64,000 nt of DNA. Origin: Lacicoccus halitifaciens (GTDB taxonomy: Bacteria; Bacillota; Bacilli; Staphylococcales; Salinicoccaceae). The number at the start of each line of letters is the position of its first letter. Position 1 is the first letter of the stretch. The notes under the pieces were generated by a model. That model searched no databases. It was not told where the DNA came from and worked only from the letters and a program-made list of their open reading frames with translations. Of this stretch, positions 57,742 to 64,000 are shown piece by piece. The position numbers were made by a program, and so were the translations under genes. The DNA lies in contig NZ_JBDZDV010000003.1 in the NCBI RefSeq assembly GCF_040544485.1, forward strand, positions 62,001 through 126,000. Reading direction: 5' to 3'.

Positions 57742-59155
57742 GCTCTTTATCCCTCTCCATTTCATATTTGTCTTTCTTCATTATGAATAATCCTGCATAG
57801 CCGTAAATCAGACTGATGATGATGACCAAAAATGCATACCAGAAAAACGGCAGATAAGCAAGTGTTGCGACACCGAGTGTGGCTGCCATGAACACCCCGC
57901 CGTCGGACCACGGCACCATTGGAGTCGTGACTGTGCCGCCGGCTTCAACGTTACGTGACAGCAGTGTACGGCTGACGCCCTGCCTGTTGTAATTCTCTTC
58001 TGTGATCTTGGTGCCTGTGAGCAGTGAAACGTATGCCGCCCCGCCGAAGAATACGCCGAAGAATGATGCAAGCATCGTCGTGACCGTCAAGTTGCCTGTG
58101 CTTGTGGCCCATTTTGCGAATATATCCCCGATGACTTTGAATGCACCAATCGTCTGCAGCAGACCACCGACGCCGAGCGCAAGGATAATCAGCAGTATGA
58201 CGTCCAGCATGAATGTGATTCCGCCGCGGTCGAGCAGGTTATCGATGAACTCGATGCCCGTCGAAACACCGCTTCCGGTATACATCGTCCCAAGTGCCTC
58301 GATAATGCCGTAGCCCTGGAACAAAGCTGCCCAGATGCTGCCGAGGAGCGCCCCGAAGATGATTACCGGCACCGATGGCAGTTTGAAAATGAGCATCGCC
58401 ACGACTACAGCCGCCGGTATGAGCATGATCCAGGAAATATTGAATGTATCCTGCAGGTTCGCCATCGTATTTTCTGCAATCGTCAGATCCCCGCCGCCTT
58501 CCATGAGGAACATCCCGACCACCCAGTACAGTATGGCCGCTATGATAAATGCCGGGAGCGATACGAATGCCATCGATTTGATGTGCCTGAATACATCGAC
58601 ATTCGAAAGCGAAGCCGTCATCACCGTCGTATCCGACAGCGGTGACATTTTATCCCCGACGTAACACCCGGACAATACGGCACCGGCGACCAGCGCGACC
58701 GGCAGTCCGAAGCTTTCGCCGATGCCCATCATCGCAATCCCCGCCGTGCCGGCTGAACCGAATGATGTGCCCGTGGCCAGTGACGTGATTGCGCAGATGA
58801 TCATCGCTGCCATCAGGAATATGCCCGGGCTGATGATGCTTAGGCCGAAGTAGATCATCGTCGGCACCACACCGCCGGCGATCCACGAGCCGATGAGGGC
58901 CCCGACCGCAATCAGTATGAGTGTCGCACCCATCCCCTCATGGATGCCCTTCAACAGGCCGCGTTCCATCTCGAAATAAGAGTACTTCAGATAAATCCCG
59001 AACCCCATTATGACGAACCAGACCAGAAGAAGTGCCAGCTGGATCGGCAGTTCCAGGATCACTATTGAGCCAAACATCACCACAACGAATATAATCATGA
59101 TTGCAATCAGCATCGTTACGCTGGGCAGTCTCTTTTCCACATTCATATTGTTCAT
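57668..59155 (-). CDS. NhaC-family Na+/H+ antiporter-type transporter
   Basis: A 495-residue membrane protein with about eleven hydrophobic segments. GALIGSWIAGGVVPTMIYFGL near residue 95, ATGTSFGSAGTAGIAMMGIGE near residue 140 and VGDKMSPLSDTTVMTASL near residue 178 are NhaC hallmarks. Members exchange sodium with protons or with amino/organic acids; here it may import hydroxyproline or balance sodium. ATG 59155 follows GGGGG. The last 23 or so residues (EEEIRGSIPG… to the stop) are read from the beginning of the dapA gene in a different frame and are unlikely to be original NhaC sequence. Confidence 0.87.
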   Translation of the reverse strand: MNNMNVEKRLPSVTMLIAIMIIFVVVMFGSIVILELPIQLALLLVWFVIMGFGIYLKYSYFEMERGLLKGIHEGMGATLILIAVGALIGSWIAGGVVPTMIYFGLSIISPGIFLMAAMIICAITSLATGTSFGSAGTAGIAMMGIGESFGLPVALVAGAVLSGCYVGDKMSPLSDTTVMTASLSNVDVFRHIKSMAFVSLPAFIIAAILYWVVGMFLMEGGGDLTIAENTMANLQDTFNISWIMLIPAAVVVAMLIFKLPSVPVIIFGALLGSIWAALFQGYGIIEALGTMYTGSGVSTGIEFIDNLLDRGGITFMLDVILLIILALGVGGLLQTIGAFKVIGDIFAKWATSTGNLTVTTMLASFFGVFFGGAAYVSLLTGTKITEENYNRQGVSRTLLSRNVEAGGTVTTPMVPWSDGGVFMAATLGVATLAYLPFFWYAFLVIIISLIYGYAGLFIMKKDKYEMERDKEHEEEIRGSIPGTDYTNERRLQREL

Positions 59156-59176
59156 ATCTTTCCCCCTTGTTTTCAT

Positions 59177-59908
59177 CTATCTAATGACAAACCCCTTCGA
59201 ATATATATCAGAATCATCAATATAAAATTGAGAATTCGATATCAGAAAATGCCGGAATCGAAATCGATCCCCTTCAACCTTTACAAGACTTGAATTCAAT
59301 GTCCTGATTTCCCTCTTGCCAAAGTGCCGGTTCAGGACGGCAACCACTTCGCTCACGGGATATGCGATAATCATCTTCTCTTCATTGACGACTGCATGCA
59401 TATCTTTATGCACCAATACTTTATAGCCTGAAAAATCATTCATGGCCTCGACATGCGCCTTCACTGCAGCAATGTTCTCCACCGACAGTTCAAAATCGAC
59501 CGCTTCAACAGCGACCCTCTTCCCGTTCACGTGATGGATATAGGTATCTTCTGTGACCTCGTGAATCACTTCATGACCGAGATCTTTATCTTCATAAATA
59601 TACTCGGCATCTTTTTCATGTATATAGTACGCTTTAGCCCTATTGATGCTGCCCCGCTCAAGCAATGAACAGAGAAAACCCTTCAAAAGCATATCCTTGT
59701 TATCGATCACGGAGCTGGAATGCATTTCGACATTCAGCTCAGAATCATGGATGATCAGATTTACATATTTGCTGCCACGCGGTTCATTCAGCAGCAGGTC
59801 GACATTGTCATATCCCTCAACGGTACCTTGCAGCTCATCCTTATGCACAATTCTGAGCAGCTGTCCGTTGATATGGATGTCATGGCTGTTGATCACTTTC
59901 CGAATCAC
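59177..59908 (-). CDS. Proline racemase-like protein lacking the catalytic cysteines
   Basis: A 243-residue protein, shorter than the usual 330. Its beginning (INSHDIHINGQLLRIVHKDELQG, then NEPRGSKYVNLII near residue 42) follows the N-terminal pattern of the proline racemase family (THTGG…RIV…, EPRGH). The two cysteine motifs (CGHDT and CGTGTCA) are absent; the only Cys, in KGFLCSLLERG near residue 80, sits roughly where the first belongs but without Gly-His. It therefore cannot use the known two-base mechanism. GTG 59908 follows GGGGGTGG. It lies 12 bp after the active epimerase gene. A binding or regulatory role is possible. The family call is moderate. Confidence 0.6.
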   Translation of the reverse strand: MIRKVINSHDIHINGQLLRIVHKDELQGTVEGYDNVDLLLNEPRGSKYVNLIIHDSELNVEMHSSSVIDNKDMLLKGFLCSLLERGSINRAKAYYIHEKDAEYIYEDKDLGHEVIHEVTEDTYIHHVNGKRVAVEAVDFELSVENIAAVKAHVEAMNDFSGYKVLVHKDMHAVVNEEKMIIAYPVSEVVAVLNRHFGKREIRTLNSSLVKVEGDRFRFRHFLISNSQFYIDDSDIYSKGFVIR

Positions 59909-59920
59909 TTTTCCACCCCC

Positions 59921-60925
59921 TTATATTTCAGGTATCAGAAGATACCCCTCGTTCAGCGGATCGTCTTCGTGGTAATAAAAATCATGCCGGCCCATTATCC
60001 AGGCGGAACCCGTGATGGATATCCTGTTGAAGGAGATGCCCGCCTCTTCCCTTGTGCTGAGCAGCTTCGCCCTGAACCGTGAACCCGTGATGCTTTCATG
60101 GATGAATTCTTCATCAGGTCCAAGCACACCGTCCTTATGCAGGGTCGACACTTTGGCGCATGTCCCCGTGCCGCACGGCGAACGGTCGATGCCGCCCGGC
60201 GGCACGACGACGGCATTCCTGGTCACTTCACCCGGCTCATACAGTTCCATATGGGTCAGTTTGTCGATGAACGGGAATTCAGGGTGCTGTATTTCATGCT
60301 GCTCATTGATTGCATCCCGGAGCGCCATGGCGACCGAGACGATTTCCTCGGATGCATCGACATCAAGCTTGAGTCCGAGGTCCGCTGCATCGATGATGCC
60401 GTAGAAGTTGCCGCCGTAGGCGATATCGCATTTGATGTCCTTCCTGTCCTTGTAATCGACATACACGGTCTTCAGATGAAACGCGTCCGTGCTGACGAAA
60501 GTCACCTCCTCGACCTTGCCGTCTGCCACCTTGCATTCCGCTTCAACGACACCGGCCGGGGTATCCAGCACGACGGTGGTGTACGGCTCGGTCACTTCCA
60601 CATAACCCAGCTCGACGAGTGCCGTGCACGTGCCGATGGTGTCATGTCCGCACATCGGCAGATAGCCGCCGGTTTCTGCGAATATCACACTGAAATCCGT
60701 TCCCTCCTTCAAGGGAGGGAGCACAATCGTACTGCTCATCACATCATGACCCCGCGGCGGGTAGACGAGGAACTTCCGGATATGATCATGGTTCTCCTTC
60801 ATATCGAGCATCTTTTCCTGAATCGTCTCCCCCTTCAATTCCGGCATGCCGGTGAGGACTGTCCGTGTCGGGTTGCCGCCCGTATGTGTATCGATGGTCA
60901 AAAACTGTTTTGAATGGATGTTCAT
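59921..60925 (-). CDS. Proline racemase family, probable 4-hydroxyproline 2-epimerase
   Basis: A 334-residue PLP-independent epimerase with both catalytic cysteines: MCGHDTIGT near residue 92 and SPCGTGTCAKV near residue 250. DTHTGGNPTR opens the domain and YPPRGHDVM near residue 55 is conserved. With Ser-x-Cys at the second cysteine and neighbouring FAD oxidoreductase and DapA-type genes, conversion of trans-4-hydroxy-L-proline to cis-4-hydroxy-D-proline is the likely reaction; proline racemase and 3-hydroxyproline dehydratase are alternatives. ATG 60925 overlaps the upstream FAD gene by 4 bp (ATGA) and follows GGAGG. Confidence 0.9.
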   Translation of the reverse strand: MNIHSKQFLTIDTHTGGNPTRTVLTGMPELKGETIQEKMLDMKENHDHIRKFLVYPPRGHDVMSSTIVLPPLKEGTDFSVIFAETGGYLPMCGHDTIGTCTALVELGYVEVTEPYTTVVLDTPAGVVEAECKVADGKVEEVTFVSTDAFHLKTVYVDYKDRKDIKCDIAYGGNFYGIIDAADLGLKLDVDASEEIVSVAMALRDAINEQHEIQHPEFPFIDKLTHMELYEPGEVTRNAVVVPPGGIDRSPCGTGTCAKVSTLHKDGVLGPDEEFIHESITGSRFRAKLLSTREEAGISFNRISITGSAWIMGRHDFYYHEDDPLNEGYLLIPEI

Positions 60926-62097
60926 AAAGCTGCCTCCTTGAATCTCGACAGGCTGAGCGGACTGATGTCTTCGGTGAGCGAGCCGGTGACCATGTCACTC
61001 ATCCATCTGCCGGTGATGGCGCTGAGCCCGATGCCGTCACCTTCATGCCCTGCCGCAATATAATAATTTCCGATATCCGTACCGGATATGATCGGCAGAT
61101 GGTCGGGCGTCCACGGCCTGAGTCCGGCATAGGAGCGTATGATGTTCAAATCCTTCATCTTCGGAAAGTATTCGATCGCCCGTTGTGCAATCAGCCGGAT
61201 GACGCGGGGATTCACCTTCGTATCGAAGCCGGTGAATTCACGGCTGCTACCGATCAGGAAATTCTGGCTCTCCGTCGGTTCATGCACCAGGGCGATGCCG
61301 TAATCATTCATCGCTTCCGGGGCGACCCGCTCCCGCCCGAACTTCGTCATCAAATATCCAAACTCCTGAATTTTTCGTGTCCCCATCAGTTCCGTCCGTG
61401 ATGCGACCAGTATATGGCCCTTCCTCGGCGTGATCGGCAGATCGATATCGAGCATCCTGCTGATTTCAGGGGCGTAAATGCCGCCTGCATTGATCACTTT
61501 ATTCGCGGTGAAAGATTTTTCTCCGGAATATATTTTGAACGTTCCCCCATCCATCTTTTTAATATCGGTGACCGGTGAATGTTCATATAAAGTGAAATCG
61601 TACTTTTCCGCTTCATTGATCAGCGAGAATGTCAGCATGTAGGGATTCACGGTCGAATCATTTGTACACTCGAGCCCGCCCGTCAGGTGATCGGAAAAAT
61701 GTTTGGAGTCATTCTTCAGATCTTCTTTTGTGAGCTTGTTGAAGAACCGCTGCTCGCCGTTCGCCTGATTATGCCGGTCGACCCATATATAAGCCTGCTC
61801 CAGCTCCTCTTCATTCGCACAGAGGAAGATGCTGCCCGGATGCCTGAATTCGAACGGCATTTCAAGCTCTTCCGACAATTCCTTGATCAGCGCCTGGCTC
61901 TGGATTGCCATCCTGCTGTCGAAGCCCGGCTCCTTATCTATCAGCAGGACATTGCCGTCGCACTTTGAAGTCGTGCCTGATGCGACCGTATGCTTTTCGA
62001 TCATCCCTACATTCAACCCTTTTTTTGCGGTGTAATAGGCGATGCTTGCACCGATGATGCCGCCGCCGATGATCATTACATCAAAATGACTGGTCAA
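60922..62097 (-). CDS. FAD-dependent D-amino acid dehydrogenase, probable hydroxyproline dehydrogenase subunit
   Basis: A 391-residue DAO-family flavoprotein. The FAD loop IIGGGIIGASIAYYTAKKG is at residues 9-27, with VINAGGIYAPEI near residue 200 and the C-terminal RPWTPDHLPIISGTD and GHEGDGIGLSAITG regions. Family members oxidise the imino acid cis-4-hydroxy-D-proline, glycine, sarcosine or cyanogenic glycine (HcnC). Two small iron-sulphur/HcnA-type subunit genes occur on the other side of the regulator, so this probably is the beta subunit of a heteromeric dehydrogenase. Start is TTG 62097 behind GGAGGGAG. First gene of the operon, behind a -24/-12-like promoter. Confidence 0.87.
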   Translation of the reverse strand: MTSHFDVMIIGGGIIGASIAYYTAKKGLNVGMIEKHTVASGTTSKCDGNVLLIDKEPGFDSRMAIQSQALIKELSEELEMPFEFRHPGSIFLCANEEELEQAYIWVDRHNQANGEQRFFNKLTKEDLKNDSKHFSDHLTGGLECTNDSTVNPYMLTFSLINEAEKYDFTLYEHSPVTDIKKMDGGTFKIYSGEKSFTANKVINAGGIYAPEISRMLDIDLPITPRKGHILVASRTELMGTRKIQEFGYLMTKFGRERVAPEAMNDYGIALVHEPTESQNFLIGSSREFTGFDTKVNPRVIRLIAQRAIEYFPKMKDLNIIRSYAGLRPWTPDHLPIISGTDIGNYYIAAGHEGDGIGLSAITGRWMSDMVTGSLTEDISPLSLSRFKEAAL

Positions 62098-62123
62098 TAT
62101 GCCACTCCCTCCTTTAACTGTAT

Positions 62124-62142
62124 ATAAGAAATAAGCGTGCCA
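62124..62142 (-). promoter_or_regulatory. Sigma-54-like -24/-12 promoter, hydroxyproline operon
   Basis: On the minus strand: TGGCACG, CTTA, TTTCTTAT. The -24 block equals the sigma-54 consensus, and GG is followed 10 bp later by TC where the consensus has GC. The start point would fall near 62116, ahead of the TTG start at 62097. The same element precedes the gene at 63654. Confidence 0.72.
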
Positions 62143-62148
62143 GCTTTA

Positions 62149-62180
62149 AACATGATGTTACTATTATCGTTTGTGATAAA
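62149..62180. promoter_or_regulatory. Dyads between the divergent promoters (activator-site candidates)
   Basis: AACAT-G-ATGTT at 62149-62159 is a perfect 11-bp palindrome. TTATC-N6-GATAA at 62165-62179 is a second dyad and overlaps the -35 of the activator gene. Either could bind the activator or an autorepressor; both lie closer to the -24 element than most enhancer sites. Confidence 0.4.
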
Positions 62181-62199
62181 GTGTAAAGAATCTTATAAT
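62171..62199 (+). promoter_or_regulatory. Sigma-A promoter of the activator gene
   Basis: TTGTGA (62171-62176), 17 bp, TATAAT (62194-62199), 32 bp before the start codon at 62232. Confidence 0.75.
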
Positions 62200-62231
62200 C
62201 AGTATAATAAAGTTTACAGAAGGAGATGCCC

Positions 62232-63599
62232 ATGATTGAAAAGAAAATGATTGAAGTCCTCATCAATTTTTACAACCATTCATTCACGATCATCGATAAA
62301 GACGAGAAACTGATTTACTGGAGCGACCGTGCATCCGAAATATTCAACCTGAAGCATGAAGATGTCATCGGGAAGGACATCAAGGAAGTGTTCTCGGAAG
62401 ACCAGCTGCTCATACTGGAATCTTTACGGGATAACAAATCTTTCGAAAAGAAGCGGCATAAGGCCACCCCGGACATCTATGTGGACATCAAGGCGGAACC
62501 GGTCACTGTGGACGGGGAAGTCCTCGGCGCCGTCGTCTCCGAAGTGGACGTCACTTCGCAGATCAAAAGGGAAAAGGAGATGGAGGCACTCAAAAGCAAA
62601 GTCGATATTTTGAGCGATAACGTCAAGCAGTTGAACAATGACAACCATTTCAAGAACATCATCTATAAGAGCTCCATCATGGAAAACTTGAAGAATCAGA
62701 TCGAGAAAGCTGCGCGTACGGATGCAAACATCCTCATCACCGGTGAAACCGGTGTCGGCAAGGAGCTGTTCGCCCAGGCGATACATAAGATCAGCGGGCT
62801 CCGGGGCGATATGATCCCGCTCAACTGCGGTGCGATTCCGAATGAATTGTTCGAGTCGGAACTGTTCGGCTATGACAGGGGCGCCTTCACCGGCGCAAGC
62901 AAAGAAGGCAACAAGGGTAAAATCGAGCTTGCGGAGGACGGGACTTTATTCCTTGATGAAATCGGTGAGATGCCGCTCGAGATGCAGGTGAAATTCCTGC
63001 GCATACTGCAGGAAAGGAAATATTTCAAACTGGGCGGGAAGAAGGAGATGACGACGAACTTCAGGCTGGTGTCCGCCACCAATAAGAGGATCACCGAACT
63101 GCTGTCTTCCGACAACTTCCGTTCCGACCTGCTCTACCGGATCAATGTCATCAACATCCACATCCCGCCGCTCAGAGAGAGGCCGGACGATATTGAATCA
63201 CTGTTCTATTATTATCTGTTCCAGCTGTCCGAGAAGTACAATACCGACCTCATGTATGCAGACCAGGAACTGCTCCGGCAGATCAGGGAATATGAATGGC
63301 CGGGCAATGCACGCGAGCTCATCAATGTCGTCGAACGGCTAGTGATATTCTCGAACGGCGGCACCCTTGATAACGATATCTTCCATCAATACCTGCAGGA
63401 AGTCGGACAGAGCCGGAACCTCACGGCCTACACCGTCCCTGCCGGTGATGTCGAATTGAAAGAGTATGTCGACAGGCTTGAAGCGGATTATATCCGGCAG
63501 GTCATTGAAAACAATGATCATAACATCGAAAAATCCGCTGCGGTGCTCGGCATCAGCCGCCCGACATTATACTCGAAGATCAAGAAATTCAAACTGTGA
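62232..63599 (+). CDS. Sigma-54-dependent transcriptional activator, PAS-AAA+-Fis
   Basis: A 455-residue enhancer-binding protein. A PAS sensor (about residues 1-112, SFTIIDKDEKLIYWSDRASEIFNL) leads through a coiled linker to the AAA+ domain: Walker A GETGVGKE at 171-178, the sigma-54 contact loop GAFTGA at 217-222, Walker B GTLFLDE at 237-243, and the arginine finger in FRSDLLYRINV near 302. A Fis-type helix-turn-helix (EKSAAVLGISRPTLYSKIKKF) ends it. The intact GAFTGA shows it works with sigma-54. It has no receiver domain, so a small molecule is probably sensed by PAS. ATG 62232 follows AAGGAG. Placed between divergent dehydrogenase genes, it most likely activates both. Confidence 0.95.
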   Translation: MIEKKMIEVLINFYNHSFTIIDKDEKLIYWSDRASEIFNLKHEDVIGKDIKEVFSEDQLLILESLRDNKSFEKKRHKATPDIYVDIKAEPVTVDGEVLGAVVSEVDVTSQIKREKEMEALKSKVDILSDNVKQLNNDNHFKNIIYKSSIMENLKNQIEKAARTDANILITGETGVGKELFAQAIHKISGLRGDMIPLNCGAIPNELFESELFGYDRGAFTGASKEGNKGKIELAEDGTLFLDEIGEMPLEMQVKFLRILQERKYFKLGGKKEMTTNFRLVSATNKRITELLSSDNFRSDLLYRINVINIHIPPLRERPDDIESLFYYYLFQLSEKYNTDLMYADQELLRQIREYEWPGNARELINVVERLVIFSNGGTLDNDIFHQYLQEVGQSRNLTAYTVPAGDVELKEYVDRLEADYIRQVIENNDHNIEKSAAVLGISRPTLYSKIKKFKL

Positions 63600-63600
63600 C

Positions 63601-63619
63601 TGGCACGTTTATTTCTTAT
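63601..63619 (+). promoter_or_regulatory. Sigma-54-like -24/-12 promoter, dehydrogenase small subunits
   Basis: TGGCACG, TTTA, TTTCTTAT, beginning one base after the activator stop codon. It differs from the minus-strand site at 62124-62142 by a single base over 19 positions. Predicted transcription start is near 63627, ahead of ATG 63654. Confidence 0.72.
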
Positions 63620-63653
63620 TACTTGTTAAGATAAATCATTTGAGGTGAAGGTC

Positions 63654-63929
63654 ATGGACAATAACGGGGATTTCGTCGTGTGCAGATGTGAAAATGTCAC
63701 ATATGCCGAGATGATGAAGGAAATGGAAAGAGGCGTGAACAATGCCAGGGAGATGAAATTGAAGACACGGGCCGGTATGGGATTCTGCAACGGCAGGACA
63801 TGCGGGCACCTGATCAATAAAATGATGGATGAGACAGACAGCGGACCCGATTTCATCCATTTGAGGTCGCAGCCGCCGATCCGCACGATTTCTTTTGAAA
63901 CGCTGGCAGGAGGTGCGCATGATGACTAG
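63654..63929 (+). CDS. BFD-like [2Fe-2S] protein, dehydrogenase small subunit
   Basis: A 91-residue protein with VVCRCENVTYAEM at residues 8-20 and GMGFCNGRTCGHLI near residue 45, giving the CxC and CxxxxC cysteines of BFD-like [2Fe-2S] domains. The C-terminal RSQPPIRTISFETLAGG is the extension seen in the small subunit of heteromeric D-hydroxyproline, nopaline and octopine dehydrogenases. It would pass electrons between the flavin subunits. ATG 63654 follows GAGGTG. The next subunit gene overlaps its end. Confidence 0.85.
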   Translation: MDNNGDFVVCRCENVTYAEMMKEMERGVNNAREMKLKTRAGMGFCNGRTCGHLINKMMDETDSGPDFIHLRSQPPIRTISFETLAGGAHDD

Positions 63930-64000
63930 AAGGATACTGGACCATAAAATCCTCGGTCCGAGAAAAAATAAGATTGTGCCTTTTAAATGGAACGGGGAGA
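63919..64000 (+). CDS. HcnA-like [2Fe-2S] subunit, 5' part only
   Basis: The window shows only 27 codons, beginning MMTRRILDHKILGPRKNKIVPFKWNGE. The pattern (a short basic start, V-x-F-x-W-N-G) matches the opening of the ferredoxin-like HcnA domain, which in heteromeric hydroxyproline dehydrogenases is either a separate subunit or the N-terminus of a larger NADH-oxidase-type alpha subunit. ATG 63919 follows AGGAGG; ATG 63922 is equally possible. It overlaps the preceding gene by 11 bp. Downstream content is unknown. Confidence 0.65.
   Translation, partial: MMTRRILDHKILGPRKNKIVPFKWNGE

Overview
The window reads as chromosomal DNA of a moderately GC-rich member of the Staphylococcaceae, most like Salinicoccus or a close relative. 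This is an inference from gene content: a staphyloxanthin-type crt operon whose products resemble the Staphylococcus CrtP/O/N/Q proteins, a sigma-B promoter on a YflT-type stress gene, csoR-copA-copZ, mhqD/mhqO-like genes, and rather acidic secreted proteins that fit a halotolerant lifestyle. No rRNA, tRNA, prophage, insertion sequence or CRISPR array was seen.

Layout. 1-8.1 kb: 3' part of a gamma-glutamyltransferase gene, a SEC-C protein, an azlC-azlD-AEC export operon, a HAD phosphatase, a divergent mhqD/mhqO-like pair and a lipoprotein. 8.2-15.1 kb: rarD, then crtP-crtO-crtN-crtQ plus an esterase, with no crtM. 15.1-24 kb: membrane proteins, a MarR-MMPL operon, an intergenic array of six 51-bp tandem repeats, argGH, and a sigma-B-controlled stress gene. 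24-28 kb: an M20 amidohydrolase, YfcC-type transporter and N-acylamino acid racemase group. 28-36 kb: LysE exporter, phosphoesterase, CNNM transporter, copper operon and S9 peptidase. 36-48.4 kb: a secreted phosphatase behind a PhoP-type box, PatA-like aminotransferase, MFS transporter, tartrate dehydrogenase-like enzyme, ilvE with a CodY-like box, a membrane-anchored anthrax-lethal-factor-type metalloprotease, a DsbA-like protein, and an aminotransferase/omega-amidase pair. 48.5-52.4 kb: a small, diverged rpoN (sigma-54) gene and a P-type cation ATPase.

52.7-64 kb is the most distinctive part: a probable trans-4-hydroxy-L-proline catabolic locus. One operon on the minus strand encodes an FAD oxidoreductase, a proline racemase-family epimerase, a racemase-like protein without the catalytic cysteines, an NhaC-type transporter and a DapA-family deaminase. 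Divergent to it are a PAS-AAA+-HTH sigma-54 activator and two further dehydrogenase subunits, the last cut by the window edge. Both dehydrogenase transcription units start behind nearly identical -24/-12-like sites with a perfect TGGCACG -24 block but TTTC instead of TTGC at -12. Together with the rpoN gene 12 kb away this suggests a complete sigma-54 circuit, unusual for the Staphylococcaceae. A low-GC TRAP transporter operon sits between two nearly identical dapA-family genes and looks acquired.
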